This document shows, one piece after another, positions 1 to 9,273 of a stretch of DNA of 64,000 nt. The notes under the pieces were generated by a model that was not told where the DNA came from, did no database searches, and saw only the letters and a list, made by a program, of their open reading frames with translations. Origin of the DNA: JAWXUD01 sp044432945 (lineage in GTDB: Bacteria; Cyanobacteriota; Vampirovibrionia; Gastranaerophilales; Gastranaerophilaceae); assembly GCA_044432945.1 (NCBI GenBank), contig JAWXUD010000004.1, positions 11,202-75,201 of the forward strand, given 5' to 3'. Positions within the stretch are counted from its first letter, which is position 1. The number at the start of each line of letters is the position of its first letter. Both the position numbers and the translations under genes were made by a program.

Positions 1-848
1 CATTGGATTTTGCGTTATGGAAAAGTGATGAGAAATTCGGTTACAAATCGCCTTGGGGTGTTGGTCGTCCAGGTTGGCATATTGAGTGTTCAGCGATGAG
101 TCGTAAGTATTTGGGTAAGACGATTGATATTCATGCGGGTGGGGCTGATTTAATTTTCCCACACCATGAAAATGAGATTGCACAATCTGAGTGTGCGAAT
201 GATTGTAAATTCGTAAATTATTGGCTTCATAACGGTTTTGTTACTATTGATAAAGAGAAAATGTCAAAATCTTTGGGTAATTTTTTGACTATTGATGAGA
301 TAATTAAAAAATATGATGCTAATACAATAAGATTTTTCATATTAACAAATCACTATCGCATGCCTGTTGAATTTTCAGATGAGGCTTTGGTGTCAGCACA
401 AGCAGGGGTTAAGCGTTTGATGAATGCGAAGCGTACGGCGGTTGATAAAACGCTAAATGTATCAGAAACTGATGATTATAAGGCATTTTTAGAGGCTATG
501 GACGAGGATTTGAACACTTCAAAAGCGTTGGCTATTTTGTTTGATTTGGCTAATAGAGCGAATAAGGACGAGGCTGGTGCTTTTACAATTCTTCATGAGC
601 TTGCGATAACATTAGGTTTTACTTTTGATAAAGCAACATTTGATGAAGATGAGTTGCGAGTAATTGTTGAAAAGATTTCATCTGATTTGGGGCAGGTTTT
701 TGCTTCGATGGAAGAGGTTATTGCGTATCGTAAAAACGCTCGTGATGCAAAAAATTGGGAGCTTGCCGATAAAATTCGTGTGGTATTAGATGGGGTGGAT
801 ATTGCCTTGAAAGACACGAAAGAGGGGACTGTGTGGGAAAAAGCATAA
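1..848 (+). CDS. cysS: Cysteinyl-tRNA synthetase, C-terminal part (cut by window edge)
   Basis: Charges tRNA-Cys with cysteine in the cytoplasm. About 281 codons are present, against a usual length near 460, so the N-terminal HIGH-containing half of the Rossmann fold lies outside the window and the first TTG codon seen is not the start. Visible are the class Ia hallmarks: PGWHIECS and HAGGADLIFPHHENEIAQSE (zinc/active-site region), then KMSKS at about residue 87, followed by the helical anticodon-binding domain. The last codons overlap the next gene by 16 bases, so the two are probably co-transcribed. Confidence 0.97.
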   Translation, partial: LDFALWKSDEKFGYKSPWGVGRPGWHIECSAMSRKYLGKTIDIHAGGADLIFPHHENEIAQSECANDCKFVNYWLHNGFVTIDKEKMSKSLGNFLTIDEIIKKYDANTIRFFILTNHYRMPVEFSDEALVSAQAGVKRLMNAKRTAVDKTLNVSETDDYKAFLEAMDEDLNTSKALAILFDLANRANKDEAGAFTILHELAITLGFTFDKATFDEDELRVIVEKISSDLGQVFASMEEVIAYRKNARDAKNWELADKIRVVLDGVDIALKDTKEGTVWEKA

Positions 849-2569
849 GATTTTTAATTTATGCTATTATTTTCACAAGTTTGTTTTGTGCTAATTTTTC
901 AACTGCAAAATCAGAAGTTTTGGTTGAAAACGAAAAGGTTTCGCTAAACTTTTTAAAGCCAACTTTCTCAGCAGATGAGGTTTTGCCAAAATCACAAATA
1001 GTGCGTGTTGGCATTGGAACGCAAACTTTTTCGACTTATGAATATAAGGATATTTCGATTTATGGTACTGGTGATACGCAGATTTTTGACGATGATGTTT
1101 TGGTTGCGGATTTTCAACCGAACATCGTTGTTAAATTAGAGATGATTGATGGTGATTTGTATTTACATAACCCTCAAAGCTCTACGCCTGAAAAGTTAGA
1201 TGGTAGAGTAAAAATTATTAGTGAATATGGTCTTTTGGGGGTTCAAAGTTTAAATCGCTTGGGACGCCGTGCATTATATCGTGGCGAATTTGAGGTTGTA
1301 AAATCAGCTAAGTCAGGTTTCTTTAATTTGGTTAATGTGATTGAGGTTGAAAAATATCTGCGTGGTGTTGTGCCAAATGAAATGCCTATTAAATTTGGTC
1401 TAGAGGCATTGAAGGCTCAAAGCGTTGCTGCTAGAAATTATGTTTTATCTCCGAGGAAAAAATCATCACCAAATTATGACGTTGTGGATTCTGTAGCAAG
1501 TCAGGTTTATTTTGGGGCTAATACTGAGCGTGATTTGTCTAATCAGGCTATTGATGAAACTGAAGGGATTGTTGCGATTTATAATTGGGATTTGATTTTG
1601 GCACAATATTCTTCTACTGCGGGGGGGTATAGCGAGAGTTTTGGGAATGCATTTTCTGATCCTGAAACCAAGCAATTTCCATCAAAGGGTAAACCTTATT
1701 TAGTAGGTAGGCCTGATGTTAGTTCGCAAAAATCTTTAGAAAAAGAGGCTGATGCTAGGGAGTTTTATAAATCTAGTAAAGATGCTTATGATATATGCTC
1801 TCCATATTTTCGTTGGCAAAGAGAGTGGAGTGGTGAGGATTTGCGTCTTGTATTGGAGCAGAATTTGGTTGCTCAATCAAAAACAGGTTTCATCAAGCCA
1901 GAATTTAGACAAGGCGATGTGCTTGATGAGATAGTTGACGTTAGCGTTAAAAAACGTGGTGTTTCTGGCAAAATTGTAGAAATGGAGCTTGCGACTAAAA
2001 CGCAAAAGTTCAGGATTGTTAAAGAGCTTGTTATTCGTAGATTGTTTGTGAATTCAGGAAAGGCGTTGCCTAGTGCCAATGTTGTTTTTGAACAGGTGAA
2101 AAACGGTGATGGTGAGTTAGAAAAATTGATTGCTTTTGGTGGTGGTTACGGGCATGGGGTTGGAATGAGCCAATACGGTGCTGGGTTTATGGGTGGTGAG
2201 TTAGGCAAGAAATTCGATGAGATTTTGATGCATTATTATACGGGAATTACTTTATCTACAAAACCTATAATAATTTCTAGTAGCGATGAGCAAAAAGTGA
2301 TTAGTCAAACATTTTATGCTGAAAAGAAAAACGCTAATGTTATTATAGATAATAAATATCAGCTTCCAAGGATTATAATCGAGATTAATGGCAAGGAAGA
2401 GGTCTATGATTTGCCTGTGAGGTTGTTGGGTGAAAATGTGATAAAATTAAATATTTCTAGTAAAATAAAAAAAGGAAGAAATGTTGTTTTGTTTAAATAT
2501 CCAGAAGATATTGAGGATAAAAAAGCAGTTCGGTTATATGTGGAATTGAGAAATGACGATAGGTTCTAA
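833..2569 (+). CDS. SpoIID/LytB-domain protein, secreted
   Basis: The protein has 578 residues and begins at GTG 833, with a GAGGGG Shine-Dalgarno sequence 5 bases upstream inside cysS. An N-terminal hydrophobic stretch (residues 5-25, ending near STA-KSE) is a signal peptide or anchor. The SpoIID core is clear: GVVPNEMP followed by EALKAQSVAARNYV near residues 180-205, and the glycine/histidine motif GGGYGHGVGMSQYG near 440. In the family, SpoIID is a lytic transglycosylase or amidase enhancer acting on peptidoglycan. In a non-sporulating lineage it more likely serves general cell-wall turnover. A roughly 100-residue C-terminal extension is not recognised. It overlaps murJ by 17 bases, giving a wall-related operon. 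Confidence 0.85.
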   Translation: MGKSIRFLIYAIIFTSLFCANFSTAKSEVLVENEKVSLNFLKPTFSADEVLPKSQIVRVGIGTQTFSTYEYKDISIYGTGDTQIFDDDVLVADFQPNIVVKLEMIDGDLYLHNPQSSTPEKLDGRVKIISEYGLLGVQSLNRLGRRALYRGEFEVVKSAKSGFFNLVNVIEVEKYLRGVVPNEMPIKFGLEALKAQSVAARNYVLSPRKKSSPNYDVVDSVASQVYFGANTERDLSNQAIDETEGIVAIYNWDLILAQYSSTAGGYSESFGNAFSDPETKQFPSKGKPYLVGRPDVSSQKSLEKEADAREFYKSSKDAYDICSPYFRWQREWSGEDLRLVLEQNLVAQSKTGFIKPEFRQGDVLDEIVDVSVKKRGVSGKIVEMELATKTQKFRIVKELVIRRLFVNSGKALPSANVVFEQVKNGDGELEKLIAFGGGYGHGVGMSQYGAGFMGGELGKKFDEILMHYYTGITLSTKPIIISSSDEQKVISQTFYAEKKNANVIIDNKYQLPRIIIEINGKEEVYDLPVRLLGENVIKLNISSKIKKGRNVVLFKYPEDIEDKKAVRLYVELRNDDRF

Positions 2570-4187
2570 TAAATTAAAATCGAATATAGATGTTGAACCA
2601 GGAGTTTCTTCAACGGTTTTACGTGCTGCTTGGGTTATCGCAGTGGTTACGATATTGAGTAAATTGATAGGTTTTGTGCGTGATATTGTTATAGCGAATT
2701 ATTACGGTGCTTCGATGGTGTCTGATGCTTATTATTATGCTTATCAAATACCTTCGTTATCGTTGATTTTGTTAGGAGGGGTTGGCGGACCTTTTCATAG
2801 TGCGACTGTGGCGGTGTTTTCTAAGTTAATCCCTGATTTGAAATCAAAGCCTACTGAGGTTGTGAACAGATTATATTCGACATTTATGACAGCTACGATA
2901 AGTTTTTTCTTGATTTTGTCGGCAGTGATTTTGATTTTTCCTCGTGAAATAATGGGGTTGATAATTTCAAATGGTGCTGAGGAGTTGATTAATTTGTCGG
3001 CAGTGCATTTACAGATTATGACGCCTCTTTTGGTTATTGGTGGAATTGTAGGGATTTTTTATGGAATTTTAATAATCTATCGTCAATTTATGATGCCAAA
3101 TTTGTCGCCTATCGTGATGAGCCTTGCGATTATGGCGGTTGTGATTGCTGTACCAAGTGATGAAAAAGGTTATGCTTTAGCTATTGCAACTACGATTGGT
3201 GCATTTTTGCAATTGATTATTCAGTATCCAAATATAAAAAAATTATGTTATAAATATAAGCCGAATTTCGATTTTGTAAGTAATCCAAATTTTAAACAGA
3301 TTACGGAATTGTTGTTCCCTGCGATATTGAGTTCAACGGTGGGGCAGATACATATTTATGTCGATATGTTTTTTACTTCAGTAATCTCTGAGGGTGCGTG
3401 GACGGCGATTAGTTATGCCAATCGTGTCTTTCAGTTTCCTGTTGGAATTTTGGTTACGGCTTTTTTAGTTCCTTTGTTCCCTATTTTTTCGAAGCTCGTT
3501 GCTGAACAAAATTTTGATGATATAAGAAAGTATTTCAATAAAGGTGTTGGAGTTTTATTTTTTGCAGCTATACCAATAATTATTGGTATTTTGACCGTTG
3601 GGTTAGATGGTGTTAGATTGATTTTTGAACGTGGTGCATTTGATTTTAATGCAAGTTTTATGGTCACTGAGGCACTCTGGTTCTTGTCGTTATCGATTTT
3701 ACCATATGTGTTTAGGGATTCTATTACGAGAGTTTATTATTCTTTTAACGATTCTAAAACTCCATTTGTAGTTGCGTTCTCTTCTATTGTTTTGAAGTAT
3801 TTATTGAATATGATTTTTATAGAAAAAATGGGTATGGGTATTAGTGGGATTACATTGTCGACTTCGCTTGTGACATTATTTAATGCTGTTGTTTTAGGTG
3901 TGTTGATTTCTAAAAAAATCAAGATGGATTATAGAGTGTTGCTTGTCAATCTAGGCAAAATGTCATTGGCAGGTACTGTTGCACTTCTTTTGAGTTATAT
4001 TGCGGCGTCACAATTTAATTTGCTTAATAATTTGCCTAAATATCTTTTTGAGATTTTAAAAATTATTTCGGTTGGTTATGTGTGTATATTTACTTATGTA
4101 GGGTTGAATTTGTTGCAAAAAATGGATTATGCGGTTGAATTGAAGAGTAGATTGGTAGAAAAATTTAAAGGTAGATTTGGTGCTTGA
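2553..4187 (+). CDS. murJ: Lipid II flippase MurJ
   Basis: The protein has 544 residues and about 14 hydrophobic segments. The N-terminal LSKLIGFVRDIVIANYYGAS segment matches the MurJ/MviN signature. The family moves lipid II across the inner membrane during peptidoglycan synthesis. Conserved charged residues in the first helix (R and D of FVRD) are present, as is the GVGGPFHSATVAVF loop. Length is normal for the family. It starts inside the end of the SpoIID gene and overlaps the next gene by 11 bases, so translation is likely coupled through cysS-spoIID-murJ-tsaC. Confidence 0.95.
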   Translation: MTIGSNKLKSNIDVEPGVSSTVLRAAWVIAVVTILSKLIGFVRDIVIANYYGASMVSDAYYYAYQIPSLSLILLGGVGGPFHSATVAVFSKLIPDLKSKPTEVVNRLYSTFMTATISFFLILSAVILIFPREIMGLIISNGAEELINLSAVHLQIMTPLLVIGGIVGIFYGILIIYRQFMMPNLSPIVMSLAIMAVVIAVPSDEKGYALAIATTIGAFLQLIIQYPNIKKLCYKYKPNFDFVSNPNFKQITELLFPAILSSTVGQIHIYVDMFFTSVISEGAWTAISYANRVFQFPVGILVTAFLVPLFPIFSKLVAEQNFDDIRKYFNKGVGVLFFAAIPIIIGILTVGLDGVRLIFERGAFDFNASFMVTEALWFLSLSILPYVFRDSITRVYYSFNDSKTPFVVAFSSIVLKYLLNMIFIEKMGMGISGITLSTSLVTLFNAVVLGVLISKKIKMDYRVLLVNLGKMSLAGTVALLLSYIAASQFNLLNNLPKYLFEILKIISVGYVCIFTYVGLNLLQKMDYAVELKSRLVEKFKGRFGA

Positions 4188-4767
4188 GAATAACGATGAG
4201 ATTATAAAAATCCTTGAAAATGATGGTGTAATTTGTTTTGTAACTGATACTGTATGGGGTTTGGGTTGCTTGCCTAGCTCAAAGAGGGCTGTTGAGAAAA
4301 TTTATGAAATAAAGAAGCGTGAGGCACAAAAACCATTGATTTTAATGTCAAATGAAATTTATAATTTATTTGAATATGTTCAGCCGATTTCAAAGATTGC
4401 GAGCAAGTTGATTAAAAAATATTTTGCGGGTGCGTTGACTTTGGTTCTAAAAAAAACTGATAAGGCTCCTGATTATATAACGTCAGGCATGGATACAGTA
4501 GGAATTAGAGTTCCTGATAATGAAGTTTTTAAATCGATTTGTAAGATTGTTCCAGGAGGTGTTCTTGCGACAACGAGTGCGAATTTATCTTCACAGCCTA
4601 GTGCTAAGACTTATGCTCAAGCCCTTGAGAATATGAATGGTCTTGTTGATTTGATAATAGAAGATTATGGGCATCTTTGTAAGGGGTTTGAATCAACGGT
4701 CGCTGGTGTGTTCGATGATGAATTAAAGATATTTCGTCAAGGGGCTATTCAAATCGAAATTGATTAG
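4177..4767 (+). CDS. tsaC: Threonylcarbamoyl-AMP synthase, Sua5/YrdC family
   Basis: It makes L-threonylcarbamoyl-AMP for the t6A37 modification of ANN-decoding tRNAs. The protein is 196 residues, the length of the single-domain TsaC/YrdC form, without the extra Sua5 domain. Typical segments are the FVTDTVWGLGCLPSS entry, KKREAQKPLILM (substrate-binding K-R-x2-K-P pattern), and VGIRVPDN and TTSANLSSQPS near the end. The start is TTG 4177, although GTG 4180 is equally possible. The gene overlaps the 3' end of murJ. Its stop overlaps the convergent lipA stop by 4 bases, leaving no room for a separate terminator. Confidence 0.9.
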   Translation: MVLENNDEIIKILENDGVICFVTDTVWGLGCLPSSKRAVEKIYEIKKREAQKPLILMSNEIYNLFEYVQPISKIASKLIKKYFAGALTLVLKKTDKAPDYITSGMDTVGIRVPDNEVFKSICKIVPGGVLATTSANLSSQPSAKTYAQALENMNGLVDLIIEDYGHLCKGFESTVAGVFDDELKIFRQGAIQIEID

Positions 4768-5615
4768 TTTATTGGGTTAACCAATTCGGAAGCGTTATAT
4801 GAACTGCGTACTAATGGGGCGATTTTGTGGTGTTTTATGCCGATTTTGGTAGCGAGTTTTTGTAGTGCTTCAAATTCTTCTGGTGTGTAAAATTTTTCAA
4901 CGTTTAGATGAGCTTTTGATGGCTGAATATATTGACCGATTGTTAAAATGTCACATTTAATCGAGTGTAGGTCGCATAATGTTTCTTCAATTTGTTCAAA
5001 TGATTCACCTAGACCAACCATCAATCCTGATTTTGTCAGGATTTCACTGTTTTGTTTTACATAATCAAGGACATTTAATGAACGTGCGTAATCTCCTTGC
5101 GGGCGTGCTGTTTTAAATAGATGCTTAACTGTTTCTATATTATGGTTAAAAACTTCTGGTTGAGATTTTATTATTAAATCAAGAGCGTTTTTGTCGTTTT
5201 TAAAATCAGGTGTTAAGATTTCAATTTTTACTTCTGGCGTTAGGGTGCGAATTTCTTTTATGCAATTTGCAAAATGTGAAGCTCCGCCATCTGCTAAATC
5301 ATCACGGGTTACAGAAGTGATGACGGTGTATTTTAATCCCAAATCTTTAACGGCACTGGCGATATGTTTTGGTTCATTGGTGTCTAGCGGTTCTGGTTTT
5401 TTGCAATCTATGTTGCAATAGCGACAATTTCTTGTACAAACGCTACCCATTATTAAAAAAGTCGCAGTATTTTTGCTATAGCATTCGTTTTTGTTAGGAC
5501 AGCGTGCGTTTTCACATACTGTATTAAGGCAATTTGCTTTCAAGATTTTACGTACAGTACGAGTTTTGTCGGTGTCTATTATTGGTCTTTTTAAATAATC
5601 AGGTAATCTTTGCAT
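4764..5615 (-). CDS. lipA: Lipoyl synthase
   Basis: A radical SAM enzyme that inserts two sulfurs into protein-bound octanoyl groups. The protein is 283 residues. It has the auxiliary-cluster cysteines C-x4-C-x5-C (CENARCPNKNEC), the radical SAM C-x3-C-x2-C (CTRNCRYC), and the C-terminal RSSY serine that ligates the auxiliary cluster. It is the last gene of an alr-lpd-lipA operon, 6 bases after lpd, which links it to lipoyl-enzyme maintenance. No lipB or lplA and no lipoylated dehydrogenase subunit is present in the window. Confidence 0.96.
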   Translation of the reverse strand: MQRLPDYLKRPIIDTDKTRTVRKILKANCLNTVCENARCPNKNECYSKNTATFLIMGSVCTRNCRYCNIDCKKPEPLDTNEPKHIASAVKDLGLKYTVITSVTRDDLADGGASHFANCIKEIRTLTPEVKIEILTPDFKNDKNALDLIIKSQPEVFNHNIETVKHLFKTARPQGDYARSLNVLDYVKQNSEILTKSGLMVGLGESFEQIEETLCDLHSIKCDILTIGQYIQPSKAHLNVEKFYTPEEFEALQKLATKIGIKHHKIAPLVRSSYNASELVNPIN

Positions 5616-5621
5616 AAGACC

Positions 5622-6863
5622 TCACAGTTTTAAAAGGCATTCGAAAATACCTTCTGAATAAGTAGGGTGTGCAAAACAGGTCTTTTTCAATTCTTCAACG
5701 CTAATATTATTTTGCATAGCAATTGTAATCTGCTGGATTAGAGCAGAAGCTTCTTTTGAAACAATATGAGTACCAACGATTTTTCCGTTTTGAGAAAGTA
5801 TTTTTATAAAACCTTCAGTCGCATCATCGCAATGAGATTTGCCAAGAGCTGAGATTAACAGATTAGATTTTTGGTAGCTATCGGGTTCTAAATCTTGTTC
5901 ACGCTTGCCAATCCAAGCAATTTCAGGAGTGCCATAAACGACACTAGGCACTAAATTTTTATTAAATTCTATGTTTGAAATCTCTGATATAGCTTGTTTT
6001 ATGGCAAAATGTGCTAGTTGGATTTCTCCACAGCAATCGCCTAAATATTTTATGCCATCAATTTTATTAGTTATATTTGGAGTTCGCCCAATCGCTAATA
6101 AAATATATTCAGCAGAGAGGGTTGTGCCAGATTTTAGATGAATTTCTTTATCTTGAATTTTCTCAACGCTATCAGATAAACAGACTTTGATTTTTTTTGA
6201 TTTAAAAATTCTCTCTATTCGTTTAGAAACCTCGATGTCAGCTAATGGTAGTAGTTGTTCAGCCATTTCAACAATTGTCACGTCTACGTTGAACGCTGAA
6301 AATATTTGAGCCCATTCAATTCCAATAGCTCCTGAGCCAATTATTAGTATGCTTTTAGGTAGTTTTTTAAGGTTCAATAAGTCATCAGAGCTTAAAATAA
6401 ATTCATTATCAAATTTTAAATTAGTTAACTCTTTAGAGCTTGCACCAACGGCAGAAATTATTTTTTCACATTCAAAAATTTCTTCGTTAGCTTTGATTTT
6501 ATTGCAGTCTAATATTTTGGCATCTGCTTTAATAACGATGACGCCAGAATTCTTTAATGCAAGCTTCAGTCCGTTTCGAAGCTTTTCAACAGTTGAATTT
6601 TTTCGGGCTATTACCTTTTCAAAATCAATAGAAACATTTTCAGCGTTTATTCCGAGTTTTTCAGCATTTTTGATGTTTTGAAAAACTTCAGCTGAGTGAA
6701 GAATTGTTTTTGTTGGAATGCAACCACGGTTTAGGCAAACTCCGCCGACTTCGTCTTTTTCAAAAATAACAACGCTTAAACCTTTTTTGCGAGCATGAAA
6801 CGCAGCAGTATAACCAGCAGGTCCTGCACCGATTATCCCTAAATCGTATTTTTTTGTGTTCAT
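5622..6863 (-). CDS. lpdA: Dihydrolipoamide dehydrogenase, short form
   Basis: A flavoprotein disulfide reductase that re-oxidises dihydrolipoyl groups with NAD+. FAD site GIIGAGPAGYTAA at residue 9, redox cysteine pair GGVCLNRGCIPTKT near 40, second nucleotide-binding GSGAIGIEWAQ near 175, FAD-binding LGDCCG, and the C-terminal AHPTYSEG containing the catalytic His. At 413 residues it is about 50-60 shorter than usual. The gaps appear to lie in the FAD/NAD domains, since all catalytic motifs remain. Whether it is a true Lpd or another pyridine-nucleotide disulfide reductase is settled mainly by the adjacent lipA. Confidence 0.88.
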   Translation of the reverse strand: MNTKKYDLGIIGAGPAGYTAAFHARKKGLSVVIFEKDEVGGVCLNRGCIPTKTILHSAEVFQNIKNAEKLGINAENVSIDFEKVIARKNSTVEKLRNGLKLALKNSGVIVIKADAKILDCNKIKANEEIFECEKIISAVGASSKELTNLKFDNEFILSSDDLLNLKKLPKSILIIGSGAIGIEWAQIFSAFNVDVTIVEMAEQLLPLADIEVSKRIERIFKSKKIKVCLSDSVEKIQDKEIHLKSGTTLSAEYILLAIGRTPNITNKIDGIKYLGDCCGEIQLAHFAIKQAISEISNIEFNKNLVPSVVYGTPEIAWIGKREQDLEPDSYQKSNLLISALGKSHCDDATEGFIKILSQNGKIVGTHIVSKEASALIQQITIAMQNNISVEELKKTCFAHPTYSEGIFECLLKL

Positions 6864-6886
6864 TAAATCTCCATGATTGTTATGTA

Positions 6887-8011
6887 TTATCTTGTATAAA
6901 CTCTAGCCAGTCTTACTTTTAATAAGCAAGTTAGTTCATAATTAATCGTTTCTAAAATTTTTGCCCATTCATCGATTGAATTTTGTTCATCGATTAATGA
7001 GATTACGTCCCCTAGTTGTGCATCGACATCGGTTATATCAAACATCATTTGATCCATTGTGATATTACCGACTTGTGGGATTTTTTTGCCATTTAGTGTC
7101 GCAAAGATTTTGTTAGATAATTTTCGAGGAACTCCATCGGCGTAACCTAAAGGAATTGTTGCAATTTTTTTATTGTCATCTGTTATGAAAGTGTGACCAT
7201 AGCTAATTCCATCGCCTTTTGTTGTTTTGTGAATATTTACTATCCTAGATTTTAGTGAAAGAATAGGTTTTAGTTCGGCAACGCTTGATTTGTCACTGAA
7301 AGGTAAATCAGGATATAGCCCATAAAGTGAAATACCCGCACGACACATATTTGTACCTTCCACCTCGTAACAAAACGAGCCAGCTGTGTTTAATACATGT
7401 AAAAGTAAACCTGTTTGGTCTATTTTATTGACGATTTCGTTCCATTTTAAAATTTGTAATTGGGTTTTGTGCAAATCTTCAGCGTTAGCTAGGTGCGTAA
7501 ATATTCCTTGTAGTTCTAGGTAATCTGCAGTTTGAACTTGTTCGATAAACTCGATTGCTTCATTAGCCATCACACCAATTCTGTTCATGCCAGTATCAAG
7601 TTTGATATGTACTTTAGGTTTAATCCCTGTGCGTTTATAGGTTAATTCACAAGCCTTTAAATGTTCTTTTGAGAAAATTGAAATTGATAAATTATATTGA
7701 ACTGCACTCTCAACTGCCCAAACAGGAACTGCACCAAGGACTAAAATTTCGCAATTGATTTTAGCAAGGCGTAGGTCAACACCCTCATCGATAGAAGCTA
7801 CGCCTAACATGTCCGCACCAGACGCCAAAAGTGTTGGTGATAACATAACAGCACCATGCCCGTAAGCATCAGCTTTGACTACTGCTAATAGTTTTGTGTT
7901 TGCGGGGGTGTTTTTTTTGATGTTCTTAATGTTGAACGCTAAGTTTTCAAGATTTATTTCAACCCAACTATCCCTGTGAATATTAACTTTTGACTGTTTG
8001 ACATTCTTCAT
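6887..8011 (-). CDS. alr: Alanine racemase
   Basis: A PLP enzyme that makes D-alanine for peptidoglycan. The protein is 374 residues. The PLP lysine lies in AVVKADAYGHGA near residue 46, and the catalytic Tyr of the second half is in ISYGHTF near residue 270. Other family signatures are KLDTGMNRIG and NITMDQMMFD. It is the first gene of the alr-lpd-lipA operon. It has a consensus promoter very close upstream and no Shine-Dalgarno sequence before ATG 8011. Confidence 0.96.
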   Translation of the reverse strand: MKNVKQSKVNIHRDSWVEINLENLAFNIKNIKKNTPANTKLLAVVKADAYGHGAVMLSPTLLASGADMLGVASIDEGVDLRLAKINCEILVLGAVPVWAVESAVQYNLSISIFSKEHLKACELTYKRTGIKPKVHIKLDTGMNRIGVMANEAIEFIEQVQTADYLELQGIFTHLANAEDLHKTQLQILKWNEIVNKIDQTGLLLHVLNTAGSFCYEVEGTNMCRAGISLYGLYPDLPFSDKSSVAELKPILSLKSRIVNIHKTTKGDGISYGHTFITDDNKKIATIPLGYADGVPRKLSNKIFATLNGKKIPQVGNITMDQMMFDITDVDAQLGDVISLIDEQNSIDEWAKILETINYELTCLLKVRLARVYTR

Positions 8012-8086
8012 AATACATTGATTATAATACTAAATTTAGTTAGTGGCAAGAATATTTATTTTATTTTTTTGATGTATAATTTTTTT
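8012..8086. promoter_or_regulatory. Divergent alr/proB promoters with almost no 5' leaders
   Basis: For alr (minus strand), TTGCCA (8044-8049) and TATAAT (8021-8026) are separated by 17 bases, and the hexamer ends 9 bases before the ATG. For proB (plus strand), TATAAT at 8075-8080 is followed by six T and then ATG 8087. The proB -35 is weak. Neither gene has a Shine-Dalgarno sequence. The predicted transcription starts lie within a few bases of the start codons. Confidence 0.6.
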
Positions 8087-9229
8087 ATGGATAGAGATAA
8101 ATTTATTAACGCAAAAAGAATTGTAATAAAATTGGGTACAAATATTTTGAGAAATGATGATGGTTACGCTTCATTATCTCGAATTTATTCGTTTATTGAA
8201 GATATTTCAAAGCTTATGAAATCTGGCAAAGAGGTTATTTTAATCACATCAGGAGCAGTAAGTTTTGGACGTAAAAGATTGAATATGGAGAACGCTCAAA
8301 GTACAGCTTTAAAACAAGCTTGTGCGGCAATTGGTCAAAGTCGTTTGATGTCAGTCTATGAAAACGGGTTTGATTCAAATGGAATTGTTGCGGCACAGAT
8401 TCTTTTGACCGAAGATGATTTTGCGATTAGAAAAAGATATTTGAGCTTGAGAACAACGCTTAATAAAATTTTGGAATTGGGTGCGATACCTGTTATCAAT
8501 CAAAATGATACCGTTTCGACTATTGAAATAGATGCGAATTTTGAGCAGATGCAAGTTTGTTTCTCAGATAACGACAAGCTTTCAGCACTTGTGGCAAGTG
8601 AGTTAGATGCGGATTTATTGGTTATTCTCTCTGATGTTGACGGGCTTTATGACAAAAACCCTAAAGTTGATAAGAGTGCCGTTATTATTAGAAAAGTCGA
8701 TAAGGTTAGCGATGAGATTTTGGCGTTAGGTACAGATGCTTCAGAAGGTGGTCGTGGCGGTATGAGAACTAAGCTTGAGGCAGCTAAAGTAGTTACGCAT
8801 TTTGGTGGAAAAGTTTTAATTGCAAACGGCAAAATTCCTTATATTATTAATAAAATTTTTAGTGGTGAAGAATTAGGAACAATGTTTTTGGCACAAAAAC
8901 AAAATTTGACTGACAAGAAACGTTGGATTGGATATGCAACAAATATTATCGGTAAAATAGTTGTTAACGAAGGTGCTAAGAAGGCATTAGAAGCCGAAAA
9001 AAGTCTTTTGCCTATCGGTATGTTAGATGTTATTAAAGATTTTAAAAAAGGTGATGTTATTTCAATTCTTGATGAAAACAAGAAAGAATTCGCTAGAGGG
9101 ATTTGTAATTATGATGCCGATGCTTGTAAAAAATTGTTGGGTAAGCATTCAACTGATATTGTAAATATTCTTGGATATAAGAATTATGATGCGATCATTA
9201 CTCGTGATAATATAACGATTTTAAAATAG
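8087..9229 (+). CDS. proB: Glutamate 5-kinase
   Basis: It phosphorylates glutamate as the first step of proline synthesis. With the start at ATG 8087 the protein is 380 residues. The frame is open further upstream, but that extension runs through the promoter region and lacks family similarity. Visible: KRIVIKLGTNIL at the N-terminus, ITSGAVSFG, PVINQNDTV, ILSDVDGLYDKNP, and GRGGMRTKLEAA of the amino-acid kinase fold. A PUA domain follows (about 275-375). proA lies 44 bases downstream. Confidence 0.95.
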   Translation: MDRDKFINAKRIVIKLGTNILRNDDGYASLSRIYSFIEDISKLMKSGKEVILITSGAVSFGRKRLNMENAQSTALKQACAAIGQSRLMSVYENGFDSNGIVAAQILLTEDDFAIRKRYLSLRTTLNKILELGAIPVINQNDTVSTIEIDANFEQMQVCFSDNDKLSALVASELDADLLVILSDVDGLYDKNPKVDKSAVIIRKVDKVSDEILALGTDASEGGRGGMRTKLEAAKVVTHFGGKVLIANGKIPYIINKIFSGEELGTMFLAQKQNLTDKKRWIGYATNIIGKIVVNEGAKKALEAEKSLLPIGMLDVIKDFKKGDVISILDENKKEFARGICNYDADACKKLLGKHSTDIVNILGYKNYDAIITRDNITILK

Positions 9230-9273
9230 ATTATATGATTTTATGGTTTTAATTTTATAAAAGAGGGGATTTT

